A program made the position numbers and the translations under genes. A stretch of DNA of 64,000 bases. Origin: Powellomyces hirtus (taxonomy: Eukaryota; Chytridiomycota; Chytridiomycetes; Spizellomycetales; Powellomycetaceae). Shown one piece after another: positions 33,524-45,640 of the stretch (positions within the stretch are counted from its first letter, which is position 1; each line of letters opens with the position of its first letter). The DNA is taken from the NCBI GenBank assembly GCA_025526995.1, contig JAHLKG010000006.1, forward strand, positions 496,001 to 560,000, read 5' to 3'. The notes beneath the pieces are model-generated. The model was not told where the DNA came from. It saw nothing but the letters and a program-made list of their open reading frames with translations, and did not search any database.

Positions 33524-34198
33524 TGTTGTGCGCTTCTGACTCCTGACGCGTATCCCCTTTCCATCTCACTTCTCGCGTAGTTTTCGTATAACCTAATTTC
33601 CTGAACTTTTTCTTTTTTTTTTACACATAATCATATATCCATCTCGTGCGAAATAGTATGGAGTTGCGGTTGCAATGGTGTCTTTTGTGGGAAATTACTT
33701 GGCATTGCAGCCGCACATGGAGCATATGGTTTGTGTCAGCCGAGAAAGCGCTGCGCTACTGTGATGACACAACGCACGAACTTGAGCCGACGGACCTCCT
33801 GGCAAGAAAGCAATTCTCGAATGTATAGCCACGGTCTTGCTGTACTGTTTAATTTCCCAGATTTCAACAACAAGGCACAGCAGTGAGGGGGAGAAGGAGG
33901 TAACGAAGTGTGCAATTTTTTGAAGTGACACGACGGGGCTAAAGACTCCGCCGGCGCTTACGTGAAGGCCGCAACCTTCGCACTTTCCCTCTCGGCGTAC
34001 TTTTTGCTTGTTTCTGCATCACCAGCCAACAGAGTCACTGCACAGCACCGCATATTTGTTTGTTATTCGCTTTTCGTTCCTGGGTCTTTGTTCGTAACCC
34101 TACTGTACTTTCTGCGCCTCTTTGTTCCACGCCCGTCGGTCCCTCAACTTTCCTAACTCCCGATAGTGGGACACCCCCCGCAAAACTCGACATTCGAC
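33524..34198. other. Intergenic region before the AP180/CALM gene
   Basis: Nothing recognised except short ORFs. The stretch from about 33960 on is probably promoter and 5' leader of the next gene. Confidence 0.4.
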
Positions 34199-36917
34199 AT
34201 GGAGAGATCCGTCAACAAGCTGACTTCGAAGACTATCAAGCCGCTGAAACCGAAACATGTCCAGAGTGCGTGTCGTTGAGCCAAAAAAAAGCGGGGGTTG
34301 GAGCGGGATTTTGAGCGCGGGTTAAACGGAGACGTCATATAAGGCTGACTGGGGTGCCACCCCCTATCACACTTTGCAGTTCTGACCGGCGCTTCTTGGC
34401 AGCGGGAGGTGCCCATCTCTGAGTTGTTTCGATTTATCAACCACCGACTTCGAGAAGACCATTGGGTGGTTAGTAGACGAGGAACACCCCGCGTGGTTCA
34501 CACTATCTGCACCCCGTCATATACGCGGACCTTGATGGCTGAAAACCGAACTTGTCATGACACTCCTAGGTGGTCTTCAAAGCGTTGATAACGATCCACA
34601 TCCTGATGCGAGAAGGAGCCACCGATCGCGTGATCGGATTTGTGGCGAGCAACGCCGGACTGTTGAACATGGCCAACTTTCGTGACCGAACCAACACAGC
34701 GCTGGGCCATGAGCAAGCCAAAAACCTGCGCGCCTACGCGCTGTACTTGGAGGAAAAAGTCATGACGTACCGGGAGATCAAAACGGATTTCGTGCGCACC
34801 AAGCCGGACATGATTGCGAGGCTGCGGTCCTTGGCGGTCGAGGATGGGTTGTTGAAGGAGGTTGAGCTGTTGCAGAGGCAGATCAATGCGCTTTTGAGCT
34901 GTACGGTAATGAAATGATGCTGCAATTTTGTTGCCAGGAGGGGTACTTTTGCGAGTGAGCACGTATCACTGAATGTTTGCCAAACCGTCTGGCGTTTAGT
35001 TCTATCTGGAAGAGATCGACAATGTCGTCACACTCCAGGCATTCCGTCTCTTGATTGGCGACATGATGGCGTTGTTCCACTTGCTCAACGAATCGGTCAT
35101 TCGCATCCTTGGTAAGACACCACGGCACATGATCTCATGGAAGATTCTGCTCGCCCGAGATTTTTTTTTTTTGCCTTTTACTTTTGGTCTCACCCCAATT
35201 CAAATGCCTTTCAGGGGAATACTTTGAAATGAGCAAGGCTGACGCGACGCGGGCGCTGCAAATCTACAAAAACTTTGCGACACAGACAACCAAAACTGTG
35301 GAATTTTTTGAGATTGCTCGACGATTGAAGCATGCCCTGGGGATTGATGTGCCCGTTTTCAAGCACGTACGTGGTTCCCAATACTTGTTGCAATTTACAG
35401 GCGGTCTCGTGGTGGTTTATTCACCTGTACATTTGTTGCATTTAGGCTCCTGTGTCTCTTGCTGGAGCTTTAGAAGACTACTTGAAGGCCCCAGATTTTG
35501 AGGCTCAGCGTCGGGCATACAAGCAGAAAAAGGCAAACAAAGGCGGTTCTTCAGTTCCGGAAGGTAAAGACGCGTAGCCAGTTTGCACCTTGCTATGATT
35601 TTTTCTAGGGCTTCAGTTATTGACGTCGGGATATGATGGTAATAGAAGACGTCAAGCAATCGACCAAGAAACCCGAAGCGACTGCACCAAAGAAGCAGGA
35701 AGAGCCTTCAATTGACTTCTTCTCCAGTCTCGACAACGAACTCAGCGCTTTCAATGCCCCAGCCGTGCAAGCACAATACAACGCCAACGCCGATCCTTTC
35801 GGCTCCCTTTGGGTTCCAGACAGTGTTGCCGGCAACGCATCGAACCCGTTTGGGCAACCCTCGATGGCTCAGCAAGGGCACAATCCCTTCGCGCTGGAGA
35901 CGCAAGAACTCCAGAAACAAACTCAGGACATCAATAGTCAGCTGCAACTCCTCCAAGCCGGCATCTCCTCCTTCAACAGCAACCCAACACCGCAGACTAA
36001 TCAGCTGATGCTCGCAAACCAAGGTTTCCCGCCATTGCAGCCGCAGCAATCACAGTTTGGCAACTTTGTGGGTGCTGCGGCACTGCCACAACAGAGCGGT
36101 GGGGACGCGGGATTCACCGTCGAAAACGTGTTTGGAAACACTGGTGGTGCGTCAACAGGAAATGCGTTTGGTGGACTCAGCATGGGAGGCACACCAGCAA
36201 TTGGGGGCGGATTTGCGCCAACGCCAGCGCCTTTGACATCCCAGTCATCCTCATACGATCCGTTCGCTGGGCTGGGCCTGACCTCCACTCAACAACAACC
36301 ATCGCAAAGCAACCCCACCCTGGATCCATTCAGTACCAACCGTGCTACCACCCCGCTGCAGCAAATGTCGCAGACCCAACACAATCCTTTCGCCCCATCA
36401 GTTGCTTCTGTCTCCTCTAGCGCCTTTGGCGGCCTCCAGCAGCAGCAACAGACGTCTCCATACCGACCGTCACAGCCAGCTTCCTCCTCGCCATTCGCGA
36501 TGGGGACTCAAATGCAGCAGCAGCAGCAGCCAAACTACATTGCCACGTCGAATAATACCCCGTTCGGTGCCTTTGGCGCCGCGAACTCCACTATCAACCG
36601 CCAGCAACAACAACCGTTTTCCGGGGGCGTCGGCGGTGGCATGCAGACCTTCCACACCAACACTTCCCAGCCCGCATTCAACCCCTTTGCCCCCGTGTCA
36701 CAACAGCCGCAACAGCAATCACAACCGCAACAATCTGCGGCGGCTTTCAACCCCTTTGCGCCCGTGCAGAACACCAACGCGGGGTTCAATGCGTTCCAGA
36801 GCGCTCCCGGACAACAGGTAGGTTTTTTTTCCGCCCAAATATCGTGTTCCTTTTTTTCCTAACCCTTAAACCTCGCATCGCATCCATCAGCCCATTCACG
36901 ACTCATCTCTCATCTAA
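34199..36917 (+). CDS. AP180/CALM-type clathrin adaptor (ANTH domain)
   Basis: Eight exons: 34199-34265, 34380-34465, 34570-34905, 35000-35111, 35215-35366, 35446-35563, 35646-36817 and 36891-36917, about 689 residues. The ANTH domain (residues 1-285) begins MERSVNKLTSKTIKPLKPKH, the basic phosphoinositide-binding patch, and continues SELFRFINHRLREDHW, VVFKALITIHILMREG and TLQAFRLLIGDMMALFHLLN. The C-terminal half is a Gln/Asn/Pro-rich tail with at least four NPF motifs (EH-domain binding) and DPF motifs (AP-2 binding), such as ADPFGSL, YDPFAGL and FNPFAPV. It recruits clathrin to plasma-membrane PIP2 in endocytosis, like yeast Yap1801/1802. The last exon (PIHDSSLI and stop) rests on a 73-nt intron; another 3' exon is possible. 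Confidence 0.92.
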
Positions 36918-38123
36918 TAATCCATGTTTCCGTCACCTTCTCCATGTAAAACCATCCAACCTCACTGTTTCCCCCTCTTGCGCTCTTCACGCACCACGTC
37001 TGCCCGCATCAATATTCTCTACAATACATACGTTCAACCGTCTTGACCCTCTACGTTATACTTAATAGACTTCCTCCGTGGAAATGGAAGACTTGGGAAG
37101 TGACGAGCGGGCAGCACGCTTACCACATCACAACTTAACTGCAACCGGCTCCAGCCCGTTCCCGTCGTTTGCATATAAAAGTGAAATCGTCAAAACCCCG
37201 TCTGGAAACTCACCACATCCTCTTTCGCGGATCCTGTCCACAATGAGAGAAAAAAATCCCCTCCGCCCTCTGTTGTGCACCCACCTCATCGGTACCCGCA
37301 CAGTAGGCGCGGACGCATTCAGCTTCTTGTCTGCAGGATTTCGCAATTGAGGTCTTGATAATTGGAACCCCCCCCAATCCAGCCTCCTACCAAGTCGTAC
37401 CAAAGGATACCCTGCCTACCTAACGGGGTCCTGCGGTCGGGGCTGATGGGGAAAATGCATATTTTCGTTTCATCACTTTGTGGCTCTTCCGGACCCTCCT
37501 TTTCGGGGGTTTCTGTTTTTGGAGTGTCCATCATTAAGGAGCGAGACATTTCGGTTGTTGTGATAACATGTTGCATGTGGTGTTGTTTTGACTCGAACTG
37601 GTTGGAGCTGTTTACTGGCTTGAGTGAACATACTCTGGAGTCAGCCGCCACACAATGATATGCAAAATATCATCATATAGTGTCTTACAGCGCACCTCGC
37701 CAGCGCTTACGCCAAATAATGGATACAAAAGGTGTCCACCAATTCATAGGCATGCACACACCAATGAGCGCACCAGCTATGTTTATTCAAGAGGGAAAAT
37801 GTCTCCGCCAACCGGTGTAATAAACTACACCGACTTGTTGATGTGGGTGACGCGATCATTCTTCCAGCTTGCTTCGTTATTTAGGGTATTTGGACGAATG
37901 AGAGGAGCAATGACTAAGTTTCGGGTAAGCTGACCCTCACCTGTGAAGAACCCGTGGATGCGATTGGGAGTTGAGGATCTTCATCCTTATCCTGATCCTA
38001 ATCTTCATCTTCAACCTCGTACCCATCCTCATCCTGAACTTATTCGGCAGTCTCGTGCGGCCACCAGATCGATAGCAATTGACGACCAGATGCTCAGGCT
38101 TCAATGCCCAAATTTCTCTTCAA
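36918..38123. other. Gene-poor interval with a 6-bp periodic tract
   Basis: About 1.2 kb without a convincing gene. A plus-strand ORF at 37078-37350 could be an alternative last exon of the AP180 gene but has no motif. At about 37978-38038 there is an imperfect hexamer repeat (ATCCTN/ATCTTC). Confidence 0.4.
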
Positions 38124-38583
38124 TCAATTTTTGTCAAAGTGGTCCAGATGAAGGTAACGCAGATGACAGGCATTCTGCATCAAGAGATGAACTTGAATAG
38201 GTCGGTTTGAAACTTGGGTCTCAGACGGCTTTACGGTTCTCAGCGATCTTCTCAACGTTCTTGTTTGCAGTTCCGGCAAGTTGCTCAGATCTAGATATTT
38301 GAGGGGGTGGCAGGAGTTTGCAACGTACTCGAGCCCAATGTCGGTAATACTCGCACAACCCATCATATCAAGCCCTTGAAGCTTGGGAAGCTGCGATATA
38401 ATAATGATAGCTACCGAGTCGTCATCGATGTTGCGGAAACTTCAAAGCTGCAAATGGCCGCTAAAACACCAAGAAGCGAGACTGGCTATAGCATGCACCG
38501 ATCGTGCTAATCAGAACCTACCTACATGTTGGGGCACGCTTTGCACACCGTTCTAGCTGAGCGTTATCCAAAAACAGCTCAAA
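38124..38583 (-). CDS. Leucine-rich-repeat protein, 3' part (AMN1/F-box-LRR type)
   Basis: Two exons, 38522-38583 and 38124-38439, join in frame with a GTAGGT donor. They encode LFLDNAQLERCAKRAPTC, then FRNIDDDSVAIII, LPKLQGLDMMGCASITDIGL and CHPLKYLDLSNLPELQT, which are cysteine-type LRRs like those of AMN1 and FBXL proteins. Only about 125 residues can be traced. The sequence upstream (38590-38900) has no clear exon, F-box or start codon that fits, so the gene is either split by poorly recognised introns or is a truncated remnant. If real it would be a substrate receptor of SCF ubiquitin ligases, but this is a family-based guess. Confidence 0.5.
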
Positions 38584-39030
38584 CTGCCACGTAAGTGTTC
38601 AGGCCTTCATGGTCCAAAAACATCTTCCATTATCAGGTTCCATTTCAACCGTCTGGAAGAACGTTGGCCAAGAGGGGGGCCGCATGCCTTGCGTATAGAA
38701 ATGGTCTGGCTACAGTTCGCCACGTCTCCGCCTTGTTGCTCTGGAGACAAAGATACTGTGATTATACCTTTTTCTGCGATGAGCGAACGCCGGGAGTTGA
38801 AAGTCATAACCTCACGCATGCACTTCCGAGGAAGATGGTTATGTATTTATACAGATGGAGGCATTCCTGTTTGCCTGTCCGTCTCATGCCATAGCAACCT
38901 GGAGACCATCCAAGGACCATGAAAAAAGTATCACGCTACACTGTTATGTACACTGTTATGCTCAAAAGTAAAGCTCAAAGGCACAGGAGACTCTGGAGAC
39001 TCATATCAAAGCCAAGACTTTTCCATACAA

Positions 39031-39339
39031 TCAAGGACCAATTCCGAATTTCAGAACACCCGAGGAAGTCTTGTCGGTTTCCTTGGCAGCTTCCTGCAGA
39101 GCACGGATTTCGTCGTCTGAGATACCAGGGTGGGCGGCCTTTAGTTTTTGAAACTCTTCGGCGGCGGCTTTCTTTGCGGCGTCAGAGTGCTTGTCAGTGT
39201 CAGCGGTGGAAGGAGCTAACATGAAAGACAACAGAATGGAGGTCTGGGTTAGTGGAAGTGTCCCGCGCCCCAGTCAAGCAGGACGGCTATACATTGCTTC
39301 CTCGCCGTTCAACTTACTTTTCTGGGTGGGGTTGCTCAT
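39031..39339 (-). CDS. Small hydrophilic protein, 68 residues
   Basis: Exons 39318-39339 and 39031-39215 join in frame to 68 residues. The protein is charged and probably helical: AAKKAAAEEFQKLKAAHPGI, then SDDEIRALQEAAKETDKTSS, ending VLKFGIGP. There is no signal peptide, membrane span or metal motif. I do not recognise the family. The clean ATG, conventional 102-nt intron and protein-like sequence support a real gene. It is transcribed in the same direction as the SNF5 gene upstream. Confidence 0.6.
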
Positions 39340-39704
39340 GGTTGCTCTGGGGTTTACGTGTATGCAGTCAGGTAGTGATCTATGGACAGATTGTGTTGAA
39401 ATGTGTAGAATGTTTGACGGTGTTGAAGGAGACGCTGAAGTCACGATGCGCTTGACGGATGACATCAGAAGGTGCTGAACACCTAATTCTAGGGTCTGTC
39501 TCACATTGACAGCTTTGACAGTTTCAGTTAGTTCCCCATCTGTGGTCTCCGCGGATGATTGAGAACGGACACGAACTGCGTGCCACCATACTGGAACACG
39601 TAAACTGCAATGAAGTCGGACCCAGACACCATCTATAGTATATTTACAAAGAATAGCTTGGGCTAGGTTGGGAGGTGCTTCCACTGGGCTTGACATGACT
39701 ATGG

Positions 39705-40082
39705 TCAAAACCCGTTCGGATTCGGTGTTCTTGTGCCTGTACTGGCAGATTGCAAGGCAGGGGCGGCGGAGGAAGGCGGGGCATATGGTTGAGGTTGGGG
39801 TGTGGCGAGTGGTGACGACGTAACGATGTTAGCTCCCATCGATGATGAAGCTAATAGTGATGCACCGGCCATATTGATGGAAGAGAGATGACCACTGCTC
39901 GCCATCAGCCCAGCCGACATCATTGAAGGGATGCTGCCCATGTTGTTTGGGGCGGAGAACGACATCAGGGGATCAACGTTTGACATCGGCAGGCTCCCGG
40001 TGACCATAGGCGTGGTCACGTAAGGAGAAGTCGTGGCAAACGTTGACATGGGGGTAAACGTTGAGAAGGCCGTCTGTTGCAT
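39705..40082 (-). other. In-frame open extension beyond the SNF5 stop codon
   Basis: Immediately after the TAG that closes the SNF5 gene, in the same frame, an ATG opens 125 codons rich in Ser, Met, Thr, Pro and Ala (MQQTAFSTFTPMSTFATTSP ... ending TRTPNPNGF). The composition looks like the tail of a transcriptional regulator rather than 3' UTR. It may be a continuation of SNF5 reached by readthrough or by removal of a very short GT-AG stretch, or chance. Confidence 0.45.
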
Positions 40083-41699
40083 CTAGGTAGACGCGACGGG
40101 GTAAGGGTATGATAAGTATTGCGGAGTGGGAAGGGGCTGCGATGCTTGTTGCGGCTCGGGCTGTTTGTATTGCTGGGTGGCGCGTTGTGGTTGCTGTTGT
40201 TGCTGTTGTAGTTGTGGATAACCCCAGGATGTAGATGGGCCGGGCGTACTAGGCGTGACCTCTTGACCCAGCGACAGAGCTGAGCCGCGGAGTGTGGAAG
40301 ATCTGTTGTTGCTGGCGTACACGGAATTGACAGCCCTCGAAGGTCGATCTCTGTGTCCTGTTTGGGGAGTTTCCGGTCGCTGATATGGAGTCGCGGCTGC
40401 ACTCCGCCCCAACGTTGATCGGTGCTGGCGACGTAAGCGTCTGGAACATGGAGACAAAGCATGATGAGGATGGATCGCCGACGAGAAAGAGATACATACA
40501 TGAGCAAAGAAAGCCAGGCATATGGCCTCAGAAGGACGTACCGCGTATTTCGTTCCTTCTCGCGCAGAATCCGTTCAATTTCTTGTTCGCTCAACTCTCT
40601 CAACTCTGGCTCCCAATCGTCTTCAACATTTTCTGGGCGGAAAGGGCGATCGCGGAAAGCCGGCGCTTGTGTAGCATCATCCCAATTCATTCGTGCAAAG
40701 CACACTTGTTCTCGCACTGCGTGAGCTATTACTGGCACAAATTCTCCTCCAACCCCAAGATCGGCGGCCAACTGCTTGGCGAAATCCTCCGGTGTTAAGG
40801 AGGATGTCGAAAATAGCGGCCATTCGAACTTGTCTCTCAAATGAAGAGCTCCTACATGCAGATCCAGCTATAATTGGAGGATATGAATATCATACCCAAG
40901 TACAAGTGACCGGCCAATTTGCTCCGACATTCATGATGTCTTAGCTGATGCAGGGCACTGCAACTCTTCATACCGTAATAACAATCCTAATCTCGCCATA
41001 TGAGCTTTCATCGCTCTCATCATCTTTGATCCGTGGTGCTCCATCTGCGGAAGGATCCTCTTCAACAGCAGCGCCGTAGTTTTGCACCTGTCGCCGTATT
41101 TCCTCTGCAACCAGTGGAACAAACTGCGATGCATACGGTGAATCAAAGTCATCCGCCAAAAGCTGTGCAAAATGTTCCGGGGTGATCAATGTTTCTGGAA
41201 TGCGATATACGAGTCAGGGTCAATTACATTCAAGCAGAATAGCAGCACTCTGCAAAACTCCCGTTCCAACTTCGCATTGGCGTACCATTGAGATTCCAGG
41301 TAAACTGATCCCGCAGCTTCACTCCTTCGACTTCTAGGTCCAGCCGTACAGGTACCAGTTGAACGGTCCTTTCCGCCAAATCCTTCAACTGGGCTTTGTT
41401 ACTGCAAGTAATTTGAAGTGGATATTAAGATCTAGCGTCTATATGGAATCCAAGTGACTCCATCTTCAGGATAGAAGACTGCTACCCAAAAAGCCCTGCA
41501 CATGGGAATGTAGAGCAAGCGACTAGTCGCGAGCGGCAGGTGTTGACACATACTTGTATGTGTGAGCAGCGCCTCTGCTACGAACGCGTGGGTCGGCCTT
41601 GTACTTGAAGTCGCCAAGATTCCGCTTGTTTGCATTTGATAAGGAGTTGAGCTTGTTTGGCGAAAACTCGAGAAACTGATCATCATCGTCCGCTGCCAT
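40083..41699 (-). CDS. SNF5/SMARCB1-type chromatin remodelling subunit
   Basis: Core subunit of SWI/SNF or RSC remodellers (Snf5/Sfh1). The N-terminal exon starts MAADDDDQFLEFSPNKL at 41699. The SNF5 domain is spread over several exons. Repeat 1 spans about 41400-40985 (QLVPVRLDLEVEGVKLRDQF, TPEHFAQLLADDF, FVPLVAEEIRRQV). Repeat 2 spans about 40870-40545 (LHLRDKFEWPLF, TPEDFAKQLAADLGVGGEF, IAHAVREQV). The domain ends at the characteristic ERNTR-RLRR across a GTACGT intron. A Gln/Pro/Ser-rich tail follows and stops at a TAG (40083-40085). The same frame stays open for another 125 codons to 39705 (see findings). The N-terminal junctions between 41400 and 41560 are not certain. Confidence 0.87.
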
Positions 41700-41980
41700 C
41701 CTGAGTCGTGCGTGTCTCGGGACGTCTACAAGGAACAGGAACAAAAAAAAAGAGAAGCAAGGAAAACTGGGAAAGAGCAGAGAGAGGGAGGTGACTGGGA
41801 ATCAAGCGAGGCGCGTCACGTGCGCCGCGCAGTGTTGGTGTGATATCGTAGTGCGTCCGAACGCCTTCCCAACTCACGCATCAAGAGTACAAGCACTGAT
41901 ATGACGGATATGAAGAATAATTGACTACATGCGAATAGGTGTCAGAAAGCCCACCTCTCCTATATATACATTCACGTAGT

Positions 41981-42811
41981 CTACCACTTGGCCAGCTTCT
42001 GATCTTTGTAGTAAGCCCCGTTCTCCAATCCAGAGGTGGCTGCTGTGGCCAGCATCACAGGGGTCTGCGCACCATCCGTTGCGGTCAGGGGCGCTTTGTC
42101 GCCCGCCATGTCAGTCTTGCACCATCCGGGACAACAAGCAGCGACGAAGATGTTTTTCTTCTGAACTTCAGGGAGCCGGGAGAGCACCAATGACAAAGCC
42201 GTGCAACCGACTTTCGATGTGCCATACGCTTGCTTTGGCCAGCCCTTGTCGGCATAGGTTCCATCTTCTACGGCTTGAACGAACGACTGCATGAGCATAT
42301 CGAGTTCCTCCAGAGTAAGCGATGGCGAGGAGAACTTCGCCTGCAGTTCGGGGGAAAGAATGCTGAGCTTGCCAGCCATGGAGCTGACGATGATCACACG
42401 TCCGTTTTCCCTGATGAGTGGAAGGAAGGCAAGACTCGTATTTTTGGTTCCAGTATAGTTGGTTCCGACTGTGGTTGCCGCGATTTGTCTGTCGAATGCA
42501 TCTCCTTTGGACGCGATGCCGGCGTTGTTGATCAAAACGTCAACATATCCAGGTCCAGACTTGATGTGTGAAACAGCATCCTTGATAGACTGTTCGTTCG
42601 AGATATCCAGTGGGAGGAACTCGACTTCCGTCTTTCCACCTTGCACTTTCTGTCTGATCTCCTCGACTGCCGCCTGACCGCGGGTTTGGTCTCGTGCAGC
42701 GACGTAAATGAGAGCTGGCTCCTTGACCTTTTTCGCCAGCTCAAGGACAATTTCTTTGCCAATGCCCTTGTTCGCGCCGGTTACTACGAATACTTGCTTT
42801 TTGTCGGTCAT
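41981..42811 (-). CDS. Short-chain dehydrogenase, carbonyl reductase (CBR1) type
   Basis: A single exon of 276 residues. It has the NADPH-binding TGANKGIG (residues 11-18) followed by AARDQTRGQ, where the Arg suits NADPH, then LPLDISNEQS, VLINNAGIA and IIVSSMAG. The active-site YGTSKVG contains the Tyr and Lys, and the sequence continues CCPGWCKTDMAG. This pattern is that of monomeric carbonyl reductases, about 275-290 residues, which reduce quinones, aldehydes and ketones in the cytosol. No signal peptide is visible, and no metabolic partner genes adjoin it. The exact substrate is unknown. It lies just downstream of SNF5's 5' end, in tandem. Confidence 0.92.
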   Translation of the reverse strand: MTDKKQVFVVTGANKGIGKEIVLELAKKVKEPALIYVAARDQTRGQAAVEEIRQKVQGGKTEVEFLPLDISNEQSIKDAVSHIKSGPGYVDVLINNAGIASKGDAFDRQIAATTVGTNYTGTKNTSLAFLPLIRENGRVIIVSSMAGKLSILSPELQAKFSSPSLTLEELDMLMQSFVQAVEDGTYADKGWPKQAYGTSKVGCTALSLVLSRLPEVQKKNIFVAACCPGWCKTDMAGDKAPLTATDGAQTPVMLATAATSGLENGAYYKDQKLAKW

Positions 42812-44037
42812 GATTGTAACGAAGACTGTCAAGATGTCAGGTCGGTGAGTGCTAAAAGGACTGGCGGGGCCTTTTATCAGCCTGCCGATGACGTGACGAC
42901 GCGTCAGGGAACTACGGTACAACTCAGACAAACGTACTTTTCCACCACTGCGAACGAGCGAATGATACGCCATTGCAGTTCAAAGATATTCCCACATTAT
43001 TTTTTATGTGACCGCAGTAGAGTCCAAAGTCTAGTGTACCGAGCCGTCCCGATAAGTAACAGTTTAAATAAGGCACAGGGGAGTCTCGTCAGTTCTTGGA
43101 ATGTTAATATGATTGGAGACAATATATGCACAACGTTCTGCTGCTATTCCAGTGTCATGAGGGATTTCGGGCAGAAACAGATGCTGTGCTCTCGTCATGA
43201 TCTTGAGATATGAAAGGGTGTTCATGTTCCATTCAGATTCCGGGAAATGTTTGGGATTTGGAAGTGAATTTGCACACAGAGAGCAAGAACACCGACGACT
43301 CCTGGCCTTCGTAGAATTTGCCAAACGTGCGGGCTGACCATGACCAAGGCTTTCTTCTTAATGAGTTTATTACAATCCGGTCGGATTGAGAAAGCTTGGA
43401 AATACTCGTGTGAAGTGCATAGTCTTCGCAGAGGTTTCTTCAGGCACATCAGAGTGATTCCTGTTCTTGAAAGCCCGGGCCGCAGCGGCATCGATTTATC
43501 CCAGCATCAGAATGACAGAGCGTCAGAAGAGTTTGCGATTTTTCACATATGTCGAATCTGAGGAGTAGAGAGCAAAACTTTCCGCGCCAAGTCGTCTGAC
43601 GATTTGGCGCCATATTCGGCGGCCGCCGGACCAATCACTCGGTTGTGGGTAACACTCTGGTGATTCACCAGCGGGGACCGATCATTCGGTTGGGCGTTCA
43701 TAGTTTATACCATAACTTCCAAGTTCCAATGTCATGTCAGTTACAACAACAACGCAACAACACAACGAACACAGCCTCGTATCTTGAGGCTCATGCCCGA
43801 CAGATATTTGCCTTTTCCTTCACAATAACGCCTGACCGCTACATCTACTGTATGTGGATTTGGTGATATCGTACCACACTGTTCAACTTGAACGCCCGCA
43901 GTGTCTTTTAATATGCACTTACCCCCAACACAGCCTCGTTCGGAGGCTATCGGGCAGGGGAAATTATATAAAGCAGAGTTAAAACGTTCTGGCTCCAATC
44001 GTCCTGTAAATCACAAACCACGATAACCCCTCCCAAT
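42812..44037. other. Intergenic region between divergent CBR1-like and arrestin-like genes
   Basis: About 1.2 kb of sequence without a protein-like ORF. It serves as the upstream region of both flanking genes. Confidence 0.45.
43965..43972 (+). promoter_or_regulatory. TATA-like element
   Basis: TATATAAA lies 66 nt upstream of the ATG of the arrestin-fold gene, in a position suited to a fungal core promoter. Only sequence and position support it. Confidence 0.4.
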
Positions 44038-45254
44038 ATGCCTGCTGTCAGCGAATCACAGATTCTCACCGCCAGTCAGCCCAAGTGCATCAAGCGCTTT
44101 GAGATCACGATTGAACAAACCCCTCAGCTCGTTGTCAATCTGAACAGTCAAGCTGAAAGCGACACGTATTGGAATGCTTACGCGAAACCCAATTTCACTC
44201 TGAACGCTACGATATGCGTGGAAGTGAAGAAGAAAGTGGACGCAACAAAGTTAAGTTGGGTCTTTGAAGGTTAGTTCAAACCACGACGGTTCTCTTGTTC
44301 TCACCTCCGATCTTTTTTGGTCCTGAATCTGTGTGTATCCTTTGTCCAGGAGTCGAATATGGAAGGAAGCCGTTGATGGAGTCCGATTTCACAGACAATT
44401 ACCTCCAATCTCAGGAGACCCTGACAAGAATCGGCCGTTTCATCTTCGGGAAAGACGAAAATAGCGCACCAACGACCTTCCTTCCCGGCCAGACCTACAC
44501 TTATCCCATCTCTCTCACCATCCCCTCCGACTCATTCCCGTCATTCCGATCCGAATACTCGTCCGTGCGTTATGGTTTACGCGGCGTGATGAGACGGGCA
44601 CCAAAAGAAGGAGGAGGATGGTTCTCAAGAGCATCGAGCAGTCGCAAACCAGTGGAATGCGAGACGCTTGTCATCATCAAGAAGATTGTGCAGGCTCCCG
44701 CTCACCCTCCTACGCCGAGAACGTCCTTCCAGCTCGGGGGATCACTAGTCGAAGTCACGGCACCAGCGTACATTGTGCTTTCGGAACAGGAACAACGCCC
44801 CGCCCCATCCGTCACCTTGAAGTTGCAAGTTGTCTCCGGACCTGCCACTCTGAGCAGCGCTGACGTGATGATGCGCGAGATGACCTTTACCAAATACCCC
44901 GACTCAGCAACACCTGCTTTCCTCGATTTCGTCACTACCATGGATCTCCAACAGTTCGACACAAGTATTGGCGAGAGGCGGGCGCTTCTTGACCCTCCCC
45001 AGGCGAATTTCCCCACCGGATCCACAGAAGCCATCTACTTTTTCGAGATACCCCAAGCCAGGTCATACAGGAACTGGAGGGACGATATCGACACCGGCCG
45101 CCTCGTCAAGTGCGTCCACTGGATGGAAGTGAAGATCAAAGGCATGGAAAACGGACACAAGGTGGAAACAATGGGAGCAGTCCCCATTGCCGTGCATGGA
45201 GCACTTTCGGTTGTTGTCCCGGGAGATTACGAGTGGGGCAAAGAGTACTCCTAA
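44038..45254 (+). CDS. Arrestin-fold domain protein
   Basis: Exons 44038-44269 and 44350-45254 give 378 residues. The N-terminal half (KRFEITIEQTPQLVVNLNSQ, FTLNATICVEV) followed by LPGQTYTYPISLTIPSDSFP, then YSSVRYGLRGVMRR, follows the arrestin N-domain layout, in which a pro-rich beta hairpin precedes the SVRY-like strand. The second half (SLVEVTAPAYIVLSEQEQRP, PSVTLKLQVVSGPATLSSAD) resembles the arrestin C-domain. No PPxY motif, which yeast alpha-arrestins use to bind Rsp5, is seen. A role in receptor or transporter trafficking is a family inference; the exact class is not clear. Confidence 0.7.
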
Positions 45255-45640
45255 TCAGCACTTTCAAACATAAACATATACAATATAACAGATTTTCGCT
45301 GAACTTTCCAGCTCCTTTGGTTTGATAGTCTGCCCAGCGTCAAAGCTAGTACAATAATGAACTTTTCTCCACATCAACCTTTCAGAAGCCCGCTGGTCCC
45401 GTGACCGTCGCGTCGCTCCAACAACCTCCGGTGACTCACGCGCGGGTTTGTTGGGCCGTGGCACAGTCATCGTGTTTGATAGATGAAAGTGACATCGAAA
45501 GTGTGAAGATTCGGGTGTCCTTGACAAATGCAGTTTGCTTGTTTCCCCACAGACTAAACTTTCTGTACCCCAACCTGCCAGTCCTGCATCTGCATCCTAC
45601 TCAAATCTAATCTGCAACACCCACATTTACAGTTCACAAC

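Noticed and set aside
37078..37350. Alternative last exon of the AP180 gene
   Set aside because: It needs an intron of about 250 nt and has no endocytic motif; a 73-nt intron to a short exon ending at 36917 fits the local intron size better.
41081..42811. Idea that the carbonyl reductase and SNF5 share a bidirectional or operon-like unit
   Set aside because: They are in the same direction with separate starts and stops; eukaryotic neighbours need not be functionally linked.
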